From positions 1 to 32,347 of the IMG/VR virus record IMGVR_UViG_3300021068_000113: DNA of 32,347 nt. One strand, 5' to 3'. The translations under genes and the position numbers were made by a program. Positions 1 through 6,749 of the stretch are shown here, piece by piece (the first letter of the stretch is position 1; each line of letters starts with the position of its first letter). The notes beneath the pieces are model-generated. The model did not search any database. It saw nothing but the letters and a program-made list of their open reading frames with translations, and was not told where the DNA came from. This DNA comes from a virus.

Positions 1-122
1 TCTACACCATGAACACGTTTTGCCCATGGTACTTTTTTAACTAAATCAACATAATTCTTTTCAGCATTAGGTTCGTCATAACTTAAAAAGATGATATCTT
101 GTTCTGCAATATTAATGTACAT
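1..122 (-). CDS. Unknown protein, possibly glycosyltransferase-like; N-terminal 40 residues only
   Basis: This reading frame opens with ATG at 122 and stays open to the window edge, giving 40 residues and two extra bases. The visible part includes the motif SYDEPNAEKN, then a lysine-rich stretch, then WAKRVHGV. It overlaps the end of kdsA by 11 bases and has an AAAGG ribosome-binding-like sequence just upstream, so it looks like the next gene of the same operon. From memory, the combination SYDEPNA plus AKRVHGV occurs near the start of a protein family common in marine T4-like phages, sometimes labelled glycosyltransferase-like. Only the N-terminus is here, so no catalytic motif can be checked. 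That it is a real gene is fairly sure; its function is inferred. Confidence 0.65.
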   Translation of the reverse strand, partial: MYINIAEQDIIFLSYDEPNAEKNYVDLVKKVPWAKRVHGV

Positions 123-876
123 ATCTAGCCTTTGTTTCACGCATTACTTCTTTAAACATATCAAATGTTAACATGTTTGGTCCATCTGATGGTGCATTAT
201 CAGGATCGTTATGAACTTCCATAAACAATCCGTCAACGCCTACGGCAACTGCGGCTCTACATAAGGGTGCTACATGATCTCTATTACCACCCGATGATGA
301 ACCTTTGCCGCCGGGTTGTTGTACTGAATGTGTTCCATCAAATATAACTGTATATCCTGCTTCTTTCATTATATGTAAACTTCTCATATCAACTACTAAG
401 TTATTATATCCAAAACTTGTGCCACGTTCGGTAATCCAGACTTCTTTAGCACCTTCAGTTTTACTAATAATGCCATCAACTTCATACGGTGATAAAAACT
501 GGCCTTTTTTAATATTAACAACACATCCAGAATCACATGCTTCTCTAATTAAATCTGTTTGACGGCAAAGAAATGCTGGAATTTGTATTACATCAACTAG
601 TCCGGCGATCTTTTTTATTTGATCTCTTTCGTGTACGTCTGTTAAAATCTTAAGTTTAGGAAACTGTGATTTCATTTCTGCAAAATCTATAAGAGTTTGT
701 TCTAATCCCCGTCCTCTTTTGCTGTGAATAGATGTCCTATTCGCCTTATCAAAACTAGTTTTAAAATAAAAGTCAAATCCTATATGATAAGATGCAGTTC
801 GACAAAAATCCATCACTTCTAAACTATGTTCTAAACTTTCATGTTGGCATGGTCCAGCTATAATTTTAAATTTCAT
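112..876 (-). CDS. kdsA: 3-deoxy-D-manno-octulosonate 8-phosphate synthase (KdsA), metal-dependent type
   Basis: KdsA joins phosphoenolpyruvate and arabinose 5-phosphate to make Kdo 8-phosphate, the precursor of the inner-core sugar of Gram-negative lipopolysaccharide. It is a cytosolic TIM-barrel enzyme. At 254 residues it is slightly shorter than bacterial homologues (about 260-285) but looks complete. Family motifs appear in order: AGPC near residue 7, FKTSFDKANRTS, TDVHE, IPAFLCRQTDL, KKGQFLSP, ERGTSFGYNN, DGTHSVQQPGG, MEVH and SDGPNML. Cys10, His183, Glu220 and Asp231 fall where the metal ligands of Aquifex KdsA lie (C11, H185, E222, D233), so this is the metal-dependent class; E. coli KdsA has Asn at the Cys position. 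The ATG at 876 overlaps the upstream stop as ATGA, with a GGAG seven bases before it. Confidence 0.94.
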   Translation of the reverse strand: MKFKIIAGPCQHESLEHSLEVMDFCRTASYHIGFDFYFKTSFDKANRTSIHSKRGRGLEQTLIDFAEMKSQFPKLKILTDVHERDQIKKIAGLVDVIQIPAFLCRQTDLIREACDSGCVVNIKKGQFLSPYEVDGIISKTEGAKEVWITERGTSFGYNNLVVDMRSLHIMKEAGYTVIFDGTHSVQQPGGKGSSSGGNRDHVAPLCRAAVAVGVDGLFMEVHNDPDNAPSDGPNMLTFDMFKEVMRETKARYVH

Positions 877-1466
877 TGAATAACTCCGTATGAATATTCG
901 TCAAATTTTTTCATTGTATAAATTGATACTTCTTCGCCTTTAAATTCAAATTTATCTGTAAAAGGTATTATAACATATTTGTTATTTTCTAAACTAGAAA
1001 AATCAACATATAAAGTCTTATAAAGAATGTTAGGATCATTCTTTCTTGTAACACTTAGACTGACTGTATTATTTAAACTAATATGTTGAGATAGAATATT
1101 TGCTTTAAGGTTACCACCTATTTGAATTTTCCAGCATGTATCTTTTATATTCTGTGTTATATTTAAATCTGCATTATCTAAATTGTTCTTAGGTATTTCA
1201 TATATTAAATCATTAACACTATAACTATCTATATTGTTGTTTATACGTAATCTTAGTTCATAACCTTTTGTTATTTTAGAATAATGTACATAATAATAAG
1301 ACATTTGGTCTTCACCTGATAATAACCCAGCAACTTCTAGAGGATCTACTTCTATAAAATCACAATTTTCTGGTTTATAATTAGGTAACGATAATAATTC
1401 GCCAGTTTCAGAATTAAAAACAGCGTATCGTTTATTAATTTGTTCTTCTTGTTTTAATATTACCAT
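873..1466 (-). CDS. Hypothetical protein, 197 residues, in the glycan operon
   Basis: I do not recognise the family. The protein is soluble-looking, with no signal peptide or membrane segment. It starts MVILKQEEQ, has an acidic N-terminal third, and then alternates short hydrophobic and polar stretches that suggest beta-strands. One segment (about residues 60-75) has YYYVHYSK followed by YELRLR. The C-terminal end contains the repeated pattern of a beta-sandwich, but no catalytic motif is visible. It overlaps the dehydrogenase gene upstream by 7 bases and kdsA downstream by 4 bases (ATGA), so it is probably co-translated with them. A sugar-linked role is suggested only by position. A structural role has also to be considered, because the composition is not obviously enzymatic. 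Confidence 0.8.
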   Translation of the reverse strand: MVILKQEEQINKRYAVFNSETGELLSLPNYKPENCDFIEVDPLEVAGLLSGEDQMSYYYVHYSKITKGYELRLRINNNIDSYSVNDLIYEIPKNNLDNADLNITQNIKDTCWKIQIGGNLKANILSQHISLNNTVSLSVTRKNDPNILYKTLYVDFSSLENNKYVIIPFTDKFEFKGEEVSIYTMKKFDEYSYGVIQ

Positions 1467-2224
1467 TTTTCTATTAACTTTGTTTCATGTGGGATTTCCC
1501 GCATAGTTTTATTAATACGTATAACTTCCATTAGAAGTGATAAGTCGTCTGGATGAGTACTTGCTAGTGCTTGTATATCTTTTGGAAGACATACTCCGCC
1601 AAAGCCTCGATAACCGTCATCGCCTGGAACTAAAGAATGACTATGTCCTATACGCTTATCTGCACAAACTAAACTATTAACTGTATTATAATCTAATTTT
1701 TCCTTTTCGCATATTGTATATAATTGATTAAAGAATGTAACTTTTGTTGCCAGGTATGCATTTCTAAATAACTTCGCAGTAATTAATGCTCTAGGGCTTT
1801 CTGCAGAAACAGTAAAAATATCTGAGAACTTTCTAATCCAAAATTTTGTATCGCCGCCACCAACATACATTATTCCTTGATCTCTAAATGCTTCAATTGG
1901 GTTAGCCGATGTAAGAAACTCAGGACTAAATGTTATATACCTTTTATCAAACATCGTTTGTATTTGATCCCATGCATGTAAACTTATTGTACTTTTTATT
2001 AAGATTGGGGTATTTCTTGGACATTTTTTTAATACATCTAATACATTAGAGGGATCACAAATACCATTTTTAGTAGGTGTATTAACACAAATAATAACAC
2101 ATGATGGTTTATTCCACCAACCTCCAATTGAGTTATTGTTATATTTAGGATCTACAATTTTAGCTTTAGGAAAAACGCTATGAACTGCTCTGCCTACATA
2201 TCCATAACCAGCAATAACTATCAT
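1460..2224 (-). CDS. Short UDP-glucose/GDP-mannose dehydrogenase family protein
   Basis: Family members oxidise a nucleotide sugar twice with NAD+, giving for example UDP-glucuronate for capsule or lipopolysaccharide. The N-terminus is a Rossmann NAD site (GYGYVG, residues 6-11), followed by VNTPT, KSTI and SPEFL. The active-site set seems present: Glu102 in SPEF, Lys151 and Asn155 in AKLFRNAYLA, and Cys212 and Asp216 in GGVCLPKD. The protein ends only about 38 residues after the cysteine, at about 254 residues against 390-450 for the family, so the C-terminal nucleotide-sugar-binding domain is missing. I place the start at ATG 2224 rather than GTG 2236. It gives the usual family start MIVIAGYG, overlaps the upstream stop as ATGA, and leaves an AGGAG about 11 bases upstream. 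Activity on a sugar nucleotide is uncertain because of the missing domain. Confidence 0.88.
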   Translation of the reverse strand: MIVIAGYGYVGRAVHSVFPKAKIVDPKYNNNSIGGWWNKPSCVIICVNTPTKNGICDPSNVLDVLKKCPRNTPILIKSTISLHAWDQIQTMFDKRYITFSPEFLTSANPIEAFRDQGIMYVGGGDTKFWIRKFSDIFTVSAESPRALITAKLFRNAYLATKVTFFNQLYTICEKEKLDYNTVNSLVCADKRIGHSHSLVPGDDGYRGFGGVCLPKDIQALASTHPDDLSLLMEVIRINKTMREIPHETKLIEKW

Positions 2225-3057
2225 ATCTTTAACCACTCCTTATATTTTTGAATTTTATCATCTGTAACAAAGTCTTTTTCTGTGTAATGAAAAATTCCTT
2301 GCTGTAAATGGTTTCCTATTTTTAATTTTAAATCATCTGTTAAATAACTTCCAACACGATCTTGCCATTTTCTACTAGGATTTTCCCAACCTTGTATATA
2401 AGACTTCATATGCGTAAAACTCGGAAATAAACATTTATTATTTGTAATTTGTTTATCGCAATCAAGTATTTTAGCTACTATTGCCGCACTTAAATCTACA
2501 CTAAGACTCTTTTGATATAGTTCTTTAGCATATTTTCCATAAAAGAATTCCCAGTTATTCATTACCAGCTCTAACCATGCATAAAAGTCTTTTGCAAAAT
2601 CACATTTCTTAAAATAATGAAACCCTGCATATAAATTTGGTAGAGAGTTAGCTGTAAAGGTTTTACGATAATGATCACTAGTTATTAATTCTCCTCTATA
2701 CGTGTAAACATTACTAACAAAAAATAAATCATAATTTTTTAAGAATGTCCACCAGTTTTCTAAGTCTTGTAATACTAACATATCAGTATCAAGTATAATT
2801 GTTTCGTCATACGGTGATGCATGATATAATTTCCAACGATTATCTACTTTCCATTCTTTATCACTAGCACTATCGTTCCACGGAATTTCTTTTATTACAT
2901 CAAATAGACTAATATACTCAGATGGAACTGTATCATTTGTAATTAAACAAATGTTAGATTCTTTTTGCGTTGCTTTTATACTCATAGCTAAAAGACATGC
3001 TTGTAAAACATAGTCATCTTGGCTGTTTTGTGCTATAACTACAAAGCCTTTACTCAT
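2221..3057 (-). CDS. GT8-like glycosyltransferase (GT-A fold), second of a tandem pair
   Basis: This 278-residue protein probably transfers a sugar from a nucleotide-sugar donor. It begins with a beta-strand typical of GT-A enzymes (GFVVIAQNS), followed by a helix rich in small residues. The motif ILDTDM has a DxD-type metal and donor site at Asp90 and Asp92, preceded by SPYDET. A second conserved stretch NLYAGFHYFKK follows near residue 137. The adjacent upstream protein has the same PYDET...LDSD arrangement, so the two are likely old duplicates. It overlaps that gene by 8 bases and the dehydrogenase by 4, and an AGGA sequence lies about 10 bases before the start. The acceptor is unknown: host lipopolysaccharide or capsule, or a phage structural protein. 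Confidence 0.8.
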   Translation of the reverse strand: MSKGFVVIAQNSQDDYVLQACLLAMSIKATQKESNICLITNDTVPSEYISLFDVIKEIPWNDSASDKEWKVDNRWKLYHASPYDETIILDTDMLVLQDLENWWTFLKNYDLFFVSNVYTYRGELITSDHYRKTFTANSLPNLYAGFHYFKKCDFAKDFYAWLELVMNNWEFFYGKYAKELYQKSLSVDLSAAIVAKILDCDKQITNNKCLFPSFTHMKSYIQGWENPSRKWQDRVGSYLTDDLKLKIGNHLQQGIFHYTEKDFVTDDKIQKYKEWLKI

Positions 3058-3901
3058 TATCTATTATCCTATTAAGACTAAACTTATTAATTACATGAAC
3101 ACTACTACCTCTAACTTTTAAAGGAGTATATTCTCCCAAGTATTTGTCTTTTTGTATTAAAAATAAAAATTTGTCGTCTGTTAAATCCCATAAAATATCT
3201 TTATCACTAGTAAAATATAATTTTCCTGGTAGTTCATGTGAAAAATTACCTCTTTGATAACCATTCATTATATGTACAGCAATACTAAACACCCAATCAT
3301 TACGGAATGTATTTTTATTAATCTGAAAAATACTATTATAGTGTGGCCAGTTCTCTTGTATATGCTTTGTTAATTCGAAATAGATTTTATTAGTTTGTGT
3401 TTTTCTAAAAAATACACAAGTAGCCCAATAAAAATCAACACTAGTATCACTAATATGTTGAAATCGTGGATCATTTCTATATCCACTTAAATCATGTGAA
3501 TTTTTATAAATTAAAAAATCATGCTCTTGTGTAAAACAATGTGTAAATAACTGATTATTAATAATATAATCACTATCTAACAATAATGTTTCATCATATG
3601 GAGTTAAATCGTATGCTTGAGTTCGTAAATCATTTTTAAATTCTAATTGCTTGTATATATTACTGCCATCATAGTAACGTTTTATACTTAGAGGTCGCGA
3701 ATATGGCACCTCTATTATCTTATCAAAGACTGTTTCATAGTCTTTATACGTATCTTTAAGATATTGAAGACTATCCGTTACAATAGACGTTGGAAGATTT
3801 AAATATTCTTTGACACGTTTTGCTAAAAAATGAGCTTGTTTTATATAATCTATTTGAGCATTATTCCTAGCAAAGATTAATACGCCTTGTTTATTGCTCA
3901 T
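3050..3901 (-). CDS. GT8-like glycosyltransferase (GT-A fold), first of a tandem pair
   Basis: A 283-residue protein with the layout of a GT-A glycosyltransferase: an N-terminal strand GVLIFARNN, then a helix and YLNLPTSIVTDS. LTPYDETLLLDSDY follows, with a DxD-like site at Asp109 and Asp111. Further on lie WATCVFFRK and NDWVFSIAVH, the latter resembling the region that positions the acceptor in GT8-like enzymes. It matches its downstream neighbour around PYDET/LDSD. I choose ATG 3901 as start; the frame is open two codons further to a TTG at 3907, but no good ribosome site favours that. Its first 11 bases overlap the preceding gene. Donor and acceptor cannot be read from the sequence. Confidence 0.77.
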   Translation of the reverse strand: MSNKQGVLIFARNNAQIDYIKQAHFLAKRVKEYLNLPTSIVTDSLQYLKDTYKDYETVFDKIIEVPYSRPLSIKRYYDGSNIYKQLEFKNDLRTQAYDLTPYDETLLLDSDYIINNQLFTHCFTQEHDFLIYKNSHDLSGYRNDPRFQHISDTSVDFYWATCVFFRKTQTNKIYFELTKHIQENWPHYNSIFQINKNTFRNDWVFSIAVHIMNGYQRGNFSHELPGKLYFTSDKDILWDLTDDKFLFLIQKDKYLGEYTPLKVRGSSVHVINKFSLNRIIDNE

Positions 3902-4247
3902 GCTCAACTAATCCGTTAACGGACCTTTTAGTTCGTATTTTTTCATACTCTGTTTGATATTCATTAGTTGCTGTAAAGTAAATATCTAGTATATCAGTAA
4001 AAAAGGTATTTAAATCTTCAATTTTAACTGGAGTATCATTATCGTCCAGTAATACAATATCAGAATCATTACCTTTAGTACATAACATATTCACAAAAGT
4101 AATTAATTCTTTAGTTACTGCAAATTGGCCGCCATTAAAATAATGGACTGCACTTTCGTAATATTTTTCTTTTAAAATACGCTTTTGGTTATTAAGCGTT
4201 ACCATATAATTAGAAAATTCTAATGCTTTGGATAAGCGTTCATCCAT
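3891..4247 (-). CDS. Small conserved marine-phage protein of unknown function
   Basis: A 118-residue protein that appears mostly helical at its N-terminus (MDERLSKALEFSNYM), with NGGQFAVTKELITFVN in the middle, an acidic loop LLDDNDTPVKIEDL and a charged helical C-terminus (NEYQTEYEKIRTKRS). I recognise this pattern from memory as a protein often present near structural genes of marine T4-like phages, with no assigned role. A strong TAGGAG ribosome site lies 8 bases upstream and a late-promoter-like motif lies 22 bases before the ATG, so this gene probably opens the operon that continues into the sugar genes. A second ATG two codons to the left of the coding start is not used, because the first has the better spacing. 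Confidence 0.82.
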   Translation of the reverse strand: MDERLSKALEFSNYMVTLNNQKRILKEKYYESAVHYFNGGQFAVTKELITFVNMLCTKGNDSDIVLLDDNDTPVKIEDLNTFFTDILDIYFTATNEYQTEYEKIRTKRSVNGLVEHEQ

Positions 4248-4268
4248 AATTGTACTCCTATAATATAC

Positions 4269-4279
4269 GTATATTTACA
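4269..4279 (-). promoter_or_regulatory. Late-promoter-like motif before the small gene and glycan operon
   Basis: Read on the minus strand the site is TGTAAATATAC, matching the TAAATA core of T4-type late promoters. It lies in one of the few real gaps, 22 bases before the ATG at 4247, with a strong ribosome site between. It resembles the motifs before gp6, the third fiber and the 204-residue gene. Transcription from here would cover the seven overlapping genes down to the window edge. Confidence 0.45.
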
Positions 4280-4304
4280 GGAAAATTACTTTGGGGGAGT
4301 TAAA

Positions 4305-5210
4305 TTAGGTTAAGTTACTACTACCGTCGTTAGCATACGTTGGGGTTGCTACTTCAACATTTACGCCAGTTGGTCGGAATTGTCCTACCAAACTTGTAAG
4401 TGTACCTTTAACTGTTTCATCAACATTTGGCCAACCGCCAGCTGGATCATCATCGTTAAAGTTCATTCTAAATGTAAGTACAGTTGGATTAACTGCTGTA
4501 TTACCTTTTGCTTCTATAATATAATGGTTTTCTGTATATGTTCCTGAGCCTTGTTTATCAAATATTGACTGATATGATGTAGTAAGCCCATAATATCCAA
4601 TAGCTGATCCTGTACCTGTACCTGTAGCCGAAGTAGCAGTATAGTTAAACGACACAACTTGCATGTTTGCTAGTATATACATCCAATCAACTGTTTTAGA
4701 TTCAGTACCTACATAAGCAATATTTGCCGTAAAACGAATTTCGCCACCAGCATTAAAAAAATGTCTTGCGGCATCGGCAGTTGCAAATGTTACATTAACA
4801 ATATGATCAAGTTGACCGCTCCAAGCAGTTGTATATTGTCCTTGAACTCCTGCTTCGGAACTACCTTGATTAACGTTACATAGAAATTTACTATTTTCAA
4901 GTGTAGTAGTTAAGTTTTCAAACTGAACAACACCTTTTTTATTAACAGTATTACTATCTAAAATTGTATCCGTAGTGGCAATAAGAGCTATTTCGGTTGG
5001 TGTAATATTTGTTTGATGTTTTCTACCGGCGGCAATATCATTATATAACAATGCCATGTGCGTTGCTGTTACTATTTCTGATGCGGCTACTTGTGAACTA
5101 TTTAATGCTTGTCCCCAACCGTCATCACCAGATCCAGTTCCTAATATTGTTGCAACACGGCTTTGCAGATTATTATATCTTGCCGCTGTAATTATATCGC
5201 CAACTGCCAT
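4305..5210 (-). CDS. Probable virion structural protein, 301 residues
   Basis: No enzyme motif is visible. The N-terminus (MAVGDIITAARYNNLQSRVATIL) and the following NSSQVAASEIVTATHM look like a helical attachment segment. The rest is rich in Thr, Ser, Gly and Asn and alternates strand-like stretches, as in fiber and fibritin-like proteins. A central segment includes AARHFFNAGGEIRFTANI, which I remember as recurring in structural proteins of marine T4-like phages. It starts 3 bases after the stop of the third fiber gene, with AAAGG as ribosome site, so it belongs to the fiber operon. It may be a short distal fiber, a whisker-like protein or a fiber-tip adaptor. The structural call is fairly sure; the exact role is not. 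Confidence 0.75.
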   Translation of the reverse strand: MAVGDIITAARYNNLQSRVATILGTGSGDDGWGQALNSSQVAASEIVTATHMALLYNDIAAGRKHQTNITPTEIALIATTDTILDSNTVNKKGVVQFENLTTTLENSKFLCNVNQGSSEAGVQGQYTTAWSGQLDHIVNVTFATADAARHFFNAGGEIRFTANIAYVGTESKTVDWMYILANMQVVSFNYTATSATGTGTGSAIGYYGLTTSYQSIFDKQGSGTYTENHYIIEAKGNTAVNPTVLTFRMNFNDDDPAGGWPNVDETVKGTLTSLVGQFRPTGVNVEVATPTYANDGSSNLT

Positions 5211-5213
5211 TTG

Positions 5214-6713
5214 TTATACCTTTAATATGCATTCAACTAGTTTTTCAGAAGCACTAGCATTTGATTCGAGGGCAACGCCTACAATTAATGATCCATTCTC
5301 TGAAGTTGCACATGCTGTACCTGTTCGACCGGCATAAACAATTTCACCTTTATTAACTGGTCCTGTTACTCTTACTGGAACTCGTCCTTTAAGTGCAACA
5401 TTTTGACCATCAGCATCTTTATTCATTAAAAATGCTGGACTTTCACTAATAACACCAACTGGCGCCGGTGCAATAAAGCCTAATGCCATGTCTGTATTCT
5501 TTGAATCGCATTCTGTTAATTCTTTATCGCCACCAACTACTACTACTGTACCAAATCCGTATTCTTTATCAGTTGTATATTTCTCAGCCAAGTCAGCATA
5601 TTGTGCCGCTGTAGCTGTTCCTGTAAATACGTTTGCAACTAAGTTACCACTAGCATCTCTAACTGCTACTGTATTAATTGTAGCGGCAATATCAGGGGAT
5701 CTATCATTAGCTCCTACTCTTAGAGTTGATGCACTTGATGCCAATCCAGTAAACGCTGTTGAATGAATATTAGCAAATTTTGATGTTGTTTTGCCTAACT
5801 CAAATGTATCTGTTGTTGGTGGATATAATCCTAATGCATCTATTGTAAGTGGTTCTACAACATTTCCGCTTACATCATCAACTTTAAATTTAATTACTGT
5901 ACCAATTTGATTTTGTATTACACCTTCATTATCATTTTCGATGTAAATTTTCATGTCATTGGAATCACCAATGGCAATACCAGCATCTGCAAAAGTTACT
6001 AATGACGTAAATGCTCCTGATCCTGAAAGAGCAAAATCTGTGTCTGACTTACCATTTAATTTTAATGAGTTACTTGCAGTTCCCCAATAATAATCTGTTG
6101 TACTAGTTACACCACCTGTTGAATTAATTGTATTACGTAATGTAGTACCTTTCTTAATATTATCAAATCCAGTAATAACATTAGTTGGATCTGTAGAGTC
6201 TATTGTAAATGCTATTGAACTAATAATAAAAATTACTTCATCATTAACTGTAGCGGCAATAACAATTCTGTTTACATTAGTAGTATCACGAACTGCTCTG
6301 GTTACCATCTGTGAAACAGTTGCTCCAATACCTTGTGGGCCAATTAAAATATATCCTGTTCCGTTATAAGCATAAAGTTGTTCATTTGCAGAATCCCACC
6401 AAAGATCGCCTGTGGCTAACCCTGCTGGTGCTGTTGTGGCAACTTCTGCTCCGCCAGTAGTCCTAAACTTAGAACCATCATAAAATTTTAATTTACTAGA
6501 TGTAGCATCATACCAAACTTGTCCAGATATAGCCTTAGGTGGCTCAGCCGCTCCACTAAAACTCTCTAGTAAGTGTAGAAAGTTTTCATTCTGAATTTCA
6601 CCATATCCAGCATAGTTTTTACCTACTAATTTAATATCAGTAGTTTGGTCGACTGTACCGTCTTCTACGACTACTAACGTTACTCCGCTATATCTATCTA
6701 TTGTATATGCCAT
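5214..6713 (-). CDS. Tail fiber protein 3: shared base module with a YADLAEKY-type C-terminal domain
   Basis: This 499-residue protein begins with the same roughly 126-residue module as the two fibers upstream: GKNYAGYGE, NENFLHLLESF, GQVWYDA, LKFYDG, TGDLWWDS and LYAYNGTGY. This is probably where each fiber joins the baseplate or another fiber. The middle (about 130-365) is a low-complexity beta-rich shaft. From about residue 371 comes YADLAEKYTT...GFGTVVVVGG, a C-terminal domain found at the end of many phage fibers, ending in LVECILKV. An AGGGG ribosome site precedes the ATG, and a promoter-like motif lies in the 36-base gap. It probably binds a receptor or caps the fiber. The receptor is unknown. 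Confidence 0.87.
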   Translation of the reverse strand: MAYTIDRYSGVTLVVVEDGTVDQTTDIKLVGKNYAGYGEIQNENFLHLLESFSGAAEPPKAISGQVWYDATSSKLKFYDGSKFRTTGGAEVATTAPAGLATGDLWWDSANEQLYAYNGTGYILIGPQGIGATVSQMVTRAVRDTTNVNRIVIAATVNDEVIFIISSIAFTIDSTDPTNVITGFDNIKKGTTLRNTINSTGGVTSTTDYYWGTASNSLKLNGKSDTDFALSGSGAFTSLVTFADAGIAIGDSNDMKIYIENDNEGVIQNQIGTVIKFKVDDVSGNVVEPLTIDALGLYPPTTDTFELGKTTSKFANIHSTAFTGLASSASTLRVGANDRSPDIAATINTVAVRDASGNLVANVFTGTATAAQYADLAEKYTTDKEYGFGTVVVVGGDKELTECDSKNTDMALGFIAPAPVGVISESPAFLMNKDADGQNVALKGRVPVRVTGPVNKGEIVYAGRTGTACATSENGSLIVGVALESNASASEKLVECILKV

Positions 6714-6733
6714 AGTTTTTTAACCCCTGTTAA

Positions 6734-6744
6734 GTATATTTATC
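6734..6744 (-). promoter_or_regulatory. Late-promoter-like motif before tail fiber 3
   Basis: On the minus strand the site reads GATAAATATAC, in the 36-base gap between two fiber genes, about 20 bases before the ATG at 6713. The gap also carries AGGGG as the ribosome site. The position in a true gap and the likeness to the other sites support a late promoter giving the third fiber its own transcript. Confidence 0.5.
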
Positions 6745-6749
6745 ATTTA

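Noticed and set aside
305-562. Plus-strand frame opposite kdsA
   Set aside because: It is antisense to a strongly conserved gene and has no ribosome site or recognisable protein.
2225-2236. GTG start for the dehydrogenase gene
   Set aside because: The GTG overlaps the ribosome site. ATG at 2224 gives the usual family N-terminus and an ATGA overlap.
3902-3907. TTG start for the first glycosyltransferase
   Set aside because: An ATG two codons downstream is a better start and no ribosome site favours the TTG.
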